Assembly (NCBI GenBank): GCA_020433785.1
Contig: JAGRCC010000923.1
Location: 1 to 10,495 of the forward strand
Reading direction: 5' to 3'
Length of the DNA stretch: 10,495 nucleotides
DNA from: Anaerolineae bacterium
GTDB taxonomy: Bacteria > Chloroflexota > Anaerolineae > 4572-78 > J111
Shown here piece by piece: positions 6,515 to 10,495 of this stretch (position 1 is the first letter of the stretch; every line of letters begins with the position of its first letter). The position numbers and the translations under genes are program-made. Under the pieces are notes generated by a model that was not told the origin of the DNA, did no database searches, and saw only the letters and a list, made by a program, of their open reading frames with translations.

Positions 6515-7756
6515 CTATTTCGCTCTAACGGCCAAACGCCTCAAGCCCGTCATGCCGTTTTTGAACAGGTCCGGCCAGGTCATCGGCTCGGCGTGGGCGA
6601 CGAGATTCGCCTCCAATAATCGGCGCAGCCAAAATATACCGCCGACAACCGTCCCCCACAGTAAAAGCTGGCTCAGTACCACCTGCCAGAGGGGAACCTC
6701 ACTGGTCACCAGCCGGATCAATAGGACTACCGCTGAGGTTAACGGGAACAGGCTGGCTGTTACGGCCAACAAGGTATCCGGGTTGCGCGGCAAAAAATAA
6801 AAGGCGTACAGCAAAATAACGGTCATCAGCATATTGACCGAATTAAACAGCAAATGGCCCGAACCGCTGCTGATCCGTTTCAGGCCCAGCCCGGCCGCCA
6901 GAATTTGGTCCAGTACATAGGTGGCAGCTAAGACGCTGATCATCACCCCCAGATGTTCCCAGCCCAACACATAACTAAGCAGGTTGACCCCCAAAAAGTA
7001 GCCGGCTGCCAGCGCCGCCAGCAGCAGCGCCCCGGCCCACATACCGAGCTGCGTTAACCCGACCGCCAGCAGCCCCAAAAACTTACCGGCGACAAGCTGA
7101 AATGGCGTCACCGAAGTGATCAGAATCTCCAATGTGCGGTCTTCCGCCTCATTGGCAATGCTATCGAACATATAACTCGCTGTAAACGAACTGGCCAGTC
7201 TAACAAAGTAGAGGATCACCACCACAATAATCGACTCAAGCAGGTTGTTTTCGGCGAAAGCAGCACTCTCACCGGCGATACCCCGATGGGTAATGGTAGG
7301 ACCGGCCTCAATGCGAGCTAAGATATTGGTGGGGATTTTGGCTCTCACCTCAGCGGCTATCCAAGTCGTGACCATCGTGTCGATGACGGGCGTTGGCGCG
7401 GTCTGATAGGTGACGATCACCTGCCCCGACTCCCAGTAATCGGGCGGGATTTGATAGTAGGCCTGGATATCGCCATTTGCCAGCGATTGGCCGGCGGCAG
7501 TGGTGTCATCGAAAAAAATGATTTCGACCGGGTCGCCGGGCCGGTTAGCGGGCGACAGGAGGGTGGCTTGATCAATCAAGCCGATGGGTCGTGGATCGGT
7601 GGGCGGCAGCAGAGTTTGGACGACTAACGCCAGCGCAATGCCTCCCACCACCGGCATCGCAATCATGAAGATGGGAAAACCGAACGTAAAAATCAGGTAA
7701 CTACGCCGGGTGATATTGGCCCAATATTCGCGCCAAAAAATGGTGAGTATGCGCAT
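6515..7756 (-). CDS. ABC-2 type transporter permease, first of a pair
   Basis: This 413-aa membrane permease has a short cytoplasmic N-terminus, a span near 20-48 and an external loop (about 50-170). A six-span bundle follows (near 171-192, 223-250, 268-290, 301-322, 329-350, 354-378). The family motif ANEAEDRTLEILITSVTPFQ (201-220), where the permease contacts the ATPase, is well preserved, as is FPLTSAVVLLIRL (337-349). It probably forms a heterodimer with the paralogous downstream permease, exporting or extruding an unknown substrate at the expense of ATP hydrolysed by a separate subunit. That ATPase gene, normally adjacent, is not in the window. The small membrane protein gene precedes it by 27 nt, and the ribosome binding site in that gap is weak. 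The calls NatB-like or YhaP-like describe resemblance only. Confidence 0.9.
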   Translation of the reverse strand: MRILTIFWREYWANITRRSYLIFTFGFPIFMIAMPVVGGIALALVVQTLLPPTDPRPIGLIDQATLLSPANRPGDPVEIIFFDDTTAAGQSLANGDIQAYYQIPPDYWESGQVIVTYQTAPTPVIDTMVTTWIAAEVRAKIPTNILARIEAGPTITHRGIAGESAAFAENNLLESIIVVVILYFVRLASSFTASYMFDSIANEAEDRTLEILITSVTPFQLVAGKFLGLLAVGLTQLGMWAGALLLAALAAGYFLGVNLLSYVLGWEHLGVMISVLAATYVLDQILAAGLGLKRISSGSGHLLFNSVNMLMTVILLYAFYFLPRNPDTLLAVTASLFPLTSAVVLLIRLVTSEVPLWQVVLSQLLLWGTVVGGIFWLRRLLEANLVAHAEPMTWPDLFKNGMTGLRRLAVRAK

Positions 7757-7783
7757 TTATCCGGATGAGGCTATCATTTGGAA

Positions 7784-7960
7784 TTAGAACACGTAGCTGA
7801 GCATCGACAGCGGTGAGGTCAGGCTATCGGAGTTGGTCGATATAATTTGAACGTTGGCCAGAATGGTGAGACACAACACCAATCCCAACACAATGACAAA
7901 TGCTAAGACAAAATAAAGGGCCAGTGCGCGCCGAATATCGATTACTTTTCCCCAAGTCAT
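7784..7960 (-). CDS. small single-span membrane protein, 58 aa
   Basis: I do not recognise this protein. It begins MTWGKVIDIRRALALYFVLA, has one strongly hydrophobic span (about residues 11-37, with positive residues before it, so probably N-in) and a Ser/Thr-rich tail of about 20 residues predicted outside. The chosen ATG (complement of 7958-7960) has an excellent ribosome binding site, GGGAGGT, 5 nt upstream. A longer start nine codons earlier would overlap that site and is not preferred. The gene is the first of a tight minus-strand group with the two ABC-2 permeases (27-nt gap), so an accessory, assembly or regulatory role for that transporter is plausible but unproven. Confidence 0.7.
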   Translation of the reverse strand: MTWGKVIDIRRALALYFVLAFVIVLGLVLCLTILANVQIISTNSDSLTSPLSMLSYVF

Positions 7961-7965
7961 ATTCA

Positions 7966-7972
7966 ACCTCCC
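7966..7972 (-). promoter_or_regulatory. strong ribosome binding site of the small membrane protein gene
   Basis: The minus strand reads GGGAGGT, 5 nt before the ATG at 7960. It is the best Shine-Dalgarno on this strand of the window and is the main reason for accepting a 58-residue gene and its start. Confidence 0.8.
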
Positions 7973-7990
7973 AAGAGTTAAGTGCAAGAT

Positions 7991-8015
7991 AGGTCAACCT
8001 TTTCAAGGTGCACCT
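7991..8015. promoter_or_regulatory. tandem dyads AGGT-N2-ACCT, candidate operators
   Basis: AGGTCAACCT (7991-8000) and AGGTGCACCT (8006-8015) are two copies of the same dyad, start to start 15 bp apart. The second extends to a perfect 12-bp palindrome (8005-8016). They lie 31-55 bp upstream of the small-protein start codon, within the leader if the TATAAA at 8058-8063 is used. Two identical dyads near the start of an operon suggest binding of a dimeric regulator, but no regulator is identified. Confidence 0.45.
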
Positions 8016-8076
8016 TAAAAATTCCCCCAACAAGACAGCTTGCCTATAACTCCTCAGTTTATACAGCTTACCGCCT

Positions 8077-8094
8077 ATTGCCGGAATTGGCAAT
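8077..8094. promoter_or_regulatory. dyad ATTGCC-N6-GGCAAT
   Basis: A perfect 6-bp inverted repeat with a 6-bp spacer lies about 117-134 bp upstream of the small-protein ATG. It sits upstream of the possible -10 box, where an activator or repressor could bind. The spacing would suit a helix-turn-helix dimer. There is no second copy in the window. Confidence 0.3.
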
Positions 8095-8202
8095 CCCCCC
8101 TCGGTCATATGAGCGTTTCCATTCAATCCACCGGGGAGATGACCGATGATCGCAATACAAACCATCGCGTCCGTCATCGAAATATTGATATTGATAGCAT
8201 AA

Positions 8203-8228
8203 CATCATTTGATTAAACGGAAATGATG
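8203..8228 (-). terminator. weak hairpin downstream of the BTAD gene
   Basis: CATCATTT (8203-8210) and AAATGATG (8221-8228) form a perfect 8-bp stem with a 10-nt loop, 35 nt past the BTAD stop codon in the direction of transcription. The stem is AT-rich, and the bases after it on the minus strand (TTATGC) are not a T-run, so it is a poor intrinsic terminator. It could instead be an RNA-stabilising or protein-binding dyad. Confidence 0.25.
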
Positions 8229-8232
8229 AATC

Positions 8233-8265
8233 GATGAGGAGTAGTTGAGGGATTGTTGAGGATCA
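8233..8265. repeat. three degenerate 11-bp direct repeats at the BTAD stop codon
   Basis: GATGAGGAGTA (8233-8243), GTTGAGGGATT (8244-8254) and GTTGAGGATCA (8255-8265) share the core G[AT]TGAGG at 11-bp spacing. The complement of the last three bases is the TGA stop of the BTAD gene, so the gene's reading frame is closed inside the repeat. Confidence 0.5.
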
Positions 8266-10437
8266 AGGCGACGACGCTTGCGCCTGATTAAGCTGACCCA
8301 GCCGGAATAGCAGCTGCCCTTGTCGAATGAGGAGCGCAGCGATCAAGTGGCGCAGTTCCTCGGGCTGGCCGGTTTCCAGCCCGGTGCTCTGCAATTTCAG
8401 GTCGGCGACCGCCCGCTCAAACAGGTCGGCCCCTTCCCAGACGCGGCCATAGATGTGATAGAATAGAAAAAGCCCGTCCAGCAAGGCGCTCAAATCTTGA
8501 TAACGGCCCCGAATCAAACTCCACTGCCAGGCCGCCAGAATGTTATCAAGAGCGGCTTCGATGGCCGCCAAACCGGCCTGGTCTTGATTTTGATCCAGCG
8601 GGGTAATGTGACGGCCAACCAGCCAGGCATAATAACCGGCGTGCCGGTCGAGGGCGGCTTCCAGTTCAGCCGGCTCTTCGGCTAATTTTTTGGATGCGTA
8701 CTGTCTGAGCAGCTCATGGATGTCGTACTGATCGGCGGAAGTTTTACGCAAAAGCGATTTATCGACCAGGGCGGACAGCATCAGCAGCGATACGCCCGTT
8801 ACCCGCTGGGCCGCCTCGCGATTAAATTTGCCGACAAAGACGCCAAACTTCAGAAAAGACCGGCGTTCATCCTCAGCCAAAAGGCCCCAGGAATAGTCAC
8901 ACACCGCCCGCAAGCTGCGATGTCGGGCCGGAATATTGCGGGTGGGAGCGCTGAGAGCACCCAGATTCCGCTCAATTTCCACAGCAATCTCCCGACAAGA
9001 CAGGACGTGAACCCAGGCCGCCGCCAACTCGATGGCCAGGGGCATCCCTTCCACCAGGCGACAAATCCGGGCAATCTGGGCCAAATCGGCCTGATCAGGC
9101 TCGAAGCTGGCCCGGGTACTTCGGGCGCTCTGCAGAAATAGCTGGACCGCGCTATGGGACAAAACATCATCGGTTTGGTCTTGCGGAATGGGCAAACCGC
9201 CCAACTCAAAAACCCGTTCCCCCAACAGATTGAGCCGTTCTCTAGTGGTCACCAGCAGTTTTACCTCCGGCGCGGCCTGAAGGATGTCCACCAGCAGGTC
9301 AACACCGCCGTCAACCAAATGTTCAAAATTATCCAGAAACAGCAGCAGTTCTCGATTGGCTAGATGGTCCAACAGTTGGGGTTTAGGCCGTTCAGAGTTG
9401 GTGGCCGCGATTTGGAGTGCCTCAACGATGGTCGGCGCCAGAAAATCGGGGGATTGAATCGAAGCCAGCGGCACAAAGCAGACGCCGTTAAGAAAAGCCA
9501 TCCGATTTTCGAGAGCGACTTGCACCCCCAGACGAGTCTTGCCGATACCACCGGGGCCAACCAGCGTGACAATCCGACTATCCAGCCGGGTGAGATAATC
9601 GCCCAGCAGCATCAATTCGGCTGTGCGGCCAACAAAGAGGGTGCTCTGCGGCGGCAAGTTGTGCGCGCCCACGGTGGTGATTGAGCGAATGCGCTGGTAA
9701 AGGCGCGTGGTTTCGTCCATCGGCTCGACGCCTAACTCATCAGCCAAAATTTGACGGCAGATTTCATACTGGCGCAAGGCCGCGTTGCGCTGGCCGGTAC
9801 GGATTAGTAACAGCATCATGTGGCGATGCGCTTCCTCGCTGAAGGAGTCGAGTTCGATTAGCCGGGTCGCGTATTTCAGTCCGACGGGATATTGGCCGGA
9901 TCGCAAATAAAATTTCACCAACAACCGCAGCGCTTCGATGGCCATCTGCTGTAATTGTTCTCGCTCAAAGCGCGCCCATTCCTCAAATCGCTGGGCGTCG
10001 CGCAAATTGAAGCCGGCTAAAAAATCGCCGTGGTAAAGATCAACCGCTTTTTCAAGCCGGGTCACCGCAGCTAACGACAGCGGGTCCGAGTCGCTCTCGG
10101 GCTGGTTGATCCCCGCCATTGTCTGGGATAGCTCCGTCACATCGAGCCGGTAGTTGCTGGCCATTTTGAAGGTTACCGTCTGGCGGGTAATATCCAAATA
10201 GTCGCTCAGGTGCTGCCGCAAGCTGGTCAGAATAACCCGTAAATTACCGAGCGCTTTGGTCTGAGAGCGATCATCCCAGAACATGTCGCTCAACGTCTCT
10301 CGAGACTGAGGCCGTCCGGTGCAGACCAAATAGGCCAGCAGCGCCTCAGCCTTGCGGGAAACCAGTCCCTCAACCGGTTGACCGTTCTTTTTTATGGTTA
10401 GACCACCCAGCAGATAAATTTCTAATTGATCGGGCAC
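8263..10437 (-). CDS. BTAD/NB-ARC (AfsR/SARP-like) transcriptional regulator, short C-terminus
   Basis: This 724-aa regulator has three modules. An OmpR-type winged-helix DNA-binding domain (about 1-95, with RKAEALLAYLV and NLRVILTSLRQHL) is followed by the helical bacterial transcriptional activation domain (about 97-250, with YHGDFLAGF and the ADELGVEPMDETTRLYQRI end). An NB-ARC-type STAND ATPase comes next: Walker A GPGGIGKT (294-301), Walker B LLLFLDNFEH (364-373), VTTRERL (396-402), GMPLA (464-468), then a winged-helix segment to about 580. Relatives usually continue with several hundred residues of TPR sensor; here only QGQLLFRLGQLNQAQ of a first repeat is present before the stop. The start is GTG (complement of 10435-10437) after GAGA, with an in-frame stop seven codons upstream. 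These STAND proteins act as ligand-responsive switches. It lies upstream of the exporter genes on the same strand and might control them. Confidence 0.9.
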   Translation of the reverse strand: MPDQLEIYLLGGLTIKKNGQPVEGLVSRKAEALLAYLVCTGRPQSRETLSDMFWDDRSQTKALGNLRVILTSLRQHLSDYLDITRQTVTFKMASNYRLDVTELSQTMAGINQPESDSDPLSLAAVTRLEKAVDLYHGDFLAGFNLRDAQRFEEWARFEREQLQQMAIEALRLLVKFYLRSGQYPVGLKYATRLIELDSFSEEAHRHMMLLLIRTGQRNAALRQYEICRQILADELGVEPMDETTRLYQRIRSITTVGAHNLPPQSTLFVGRTAELMLLGDYLTRLDSRIVTLVGPGGIGKTRLGVQVALENRMAFLNGVCFVPLASIQSPDFLAPTIVEALQIAATNSERPKPQLLDHLANRELLLFLDNFEHLVDGGVDLLVDILQAAPEVKLLVTTRERLNLLGERVFELGGLPIPQDQTDDVLSHSAVQLFLQSARSTRASFEPDQADLAQIARICRLVEGMPLAIELAAAWVHVLSCREIAVEIERNLGALSAPTRNIPARHRSLRAVCDYSWGLLAEDERRSFLKFGVFVGKFNREAAQRVTGVSLLMLSALVDKSLLRKTSADQYDIHELLRQYASKKLAEEPAELEAALDRHAGYYAWLVGRHITPLDQNQDQAGLAAIEAALDNILAAWQWSLIRGRYQDLSALLDGLFLFYHIYGRVWEGADLFERAVADLKLQSTGLETGQPEELRHLIAALLIRQGQLLFRLGQLNQAQASSP

Positions 10438-10480
10438 TTTGTCTCTTAGCTTCTAAATAACCCAAGTGGCTACCCATCAG

Positions 10481-10491
10481 ACCTGACAGGT
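10481..10491. repeat. short dyad ACCTG-A-CAGGT upstream of the BTAD gene
   Basis: A perfect 5-bp inverted repeat with a single central base is followed on the plus strand by TTTG, at the window edge and about 44 bp upstream of the BTAD GTG. It could be half of a larger palindromic repeat cut by the window end, or an operator. Nothing decides between these here. Confidence 0.3.
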
Positions 10492-10495
10492 TTTG

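Larger units (their letters stand above)
7961..8262. other. intergenic region between the regulator gene and the permease operon
   Basis: Both flanking genes lie on the minus strand, so this 302-nt AT-richer spacer holds the 3' end of the BTAD gene and the promoter region of the small-protein/permease operon. It contains, in the direction of transcription, three 11-bp direct repeats (8265-8233), an 8-bp hairpin (8228-8203), an ATTGCC-N6-GGCAAT dyad (8094-8077), TATAAA as a possible -10 box (8063-8058) without a good -35, two AGGT-N2-ACCT dyads (8015-7991) and the ribosome binding site (7972-7966). A minus-strand open frame that crosses it shows no family resemblance and was not called. Confidence 0.6.

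Noticed and set aside
7824..8177. Leftward open frame of 117 codons across the operon leader
   Set aside because: It overlaps the well-supported 58-aa gene in another frame, runs through the dyads and ribosome binding site of that gene, and has the composition of non-coding DNA.
8263..8300. Simple frameshift in the BTAD gene as the cause of the missing TPR region
   Set aside because: Reading the other two frames across the stop gives no TPR-like sequence before they too end, near 8205, so the missing part is not just out of frame.
8850..9209. Long open frame antiparallel or in another frame to the BTAD gene, and similar ones throughout 8497-9684
   Set aside because: They are shadows of the BTAD coding frame; the BTAD frame has continuous domain motifs.

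Overview
The window reads as chromosomal DNA from a bacterium that invests heavily in signal transduction. A Chloroflexota member (Anaerolineae-like) is my best guess. The inference rests on three things: a very large multi-sensor HisKA_3 kinase with a LuxR-type partner, a BTAD/NB-ARC (AfsR/SARP-like) regulator, and intergenic spaces filled with short heptamer and octamer repeats and small palindromic elements. No rRNA, tRNA, CRISPR array, transposase or phage gene was seen.

Left part (1-4721). An 8-bp tandem repeat array (47-115) abuts and supplies the stop codon of a leftward gene for a degenerate receiver domain (111-494). That receiver has lost the acidic pair, the Thr and the Lys of the phosphorylation site but keeps the Asp. 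A 400-nt divergent intergenic region follows. It holds two inverted copies of a REPIN-like stem-loop (533-577 and 741-787), a third damaged half-copy (844-860) and a plausible promoter for the rightward genes. Next come a 1020-aa membrane histidine kinase (896-3958) and, 20 nt later behind a strong ribosome binding site, its NarL/LuxR-type response regulator (3979-4647). These two form a clear two-component operon.

Middle part (4722-7960). On the minus strand, read right to left, are a 58-aa single-span membrane protein (7784-7960), two paralogous ABC-2 type permeases (6515-7756 and 5292-6512, 2 nt apart) and a CheY/DivK-like single-domain receiver (4722-5093). A 142-bp inverted-repeat element built of 7-bp units separates the last permease from the receiver. 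No ATP-binding subunit for the permeases lies in the window.

Right part (7961-10495). A 302-nt spacer contains two tandem AGGT-N2-ACCT dyads just upstream of the small membrane protein, an ATTGCC-N6-GGCAAT dyad, a weak hairpin and three 11-bp degenerate direct repeats. It is followed by a minus-strand BTAD/NB-ARC regulator (8263-10437) that stops where its C-terminal TPR region should begin. The window ends in another short dyad (10481-10491) upstream of that gene.

The likely logic is an envelope signal sensed by the kinase and passed to the LuxR-type regulator. Two stand-alone receivers, one intact and one degenerate, flank the pair as possible phosphate sink, relay or decoy partners. The exporter permeases and the BTAD regulator may be a separate unit whose ATPase is encoded elsewhere. 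The cross-links between these modules are inference from proximity only.
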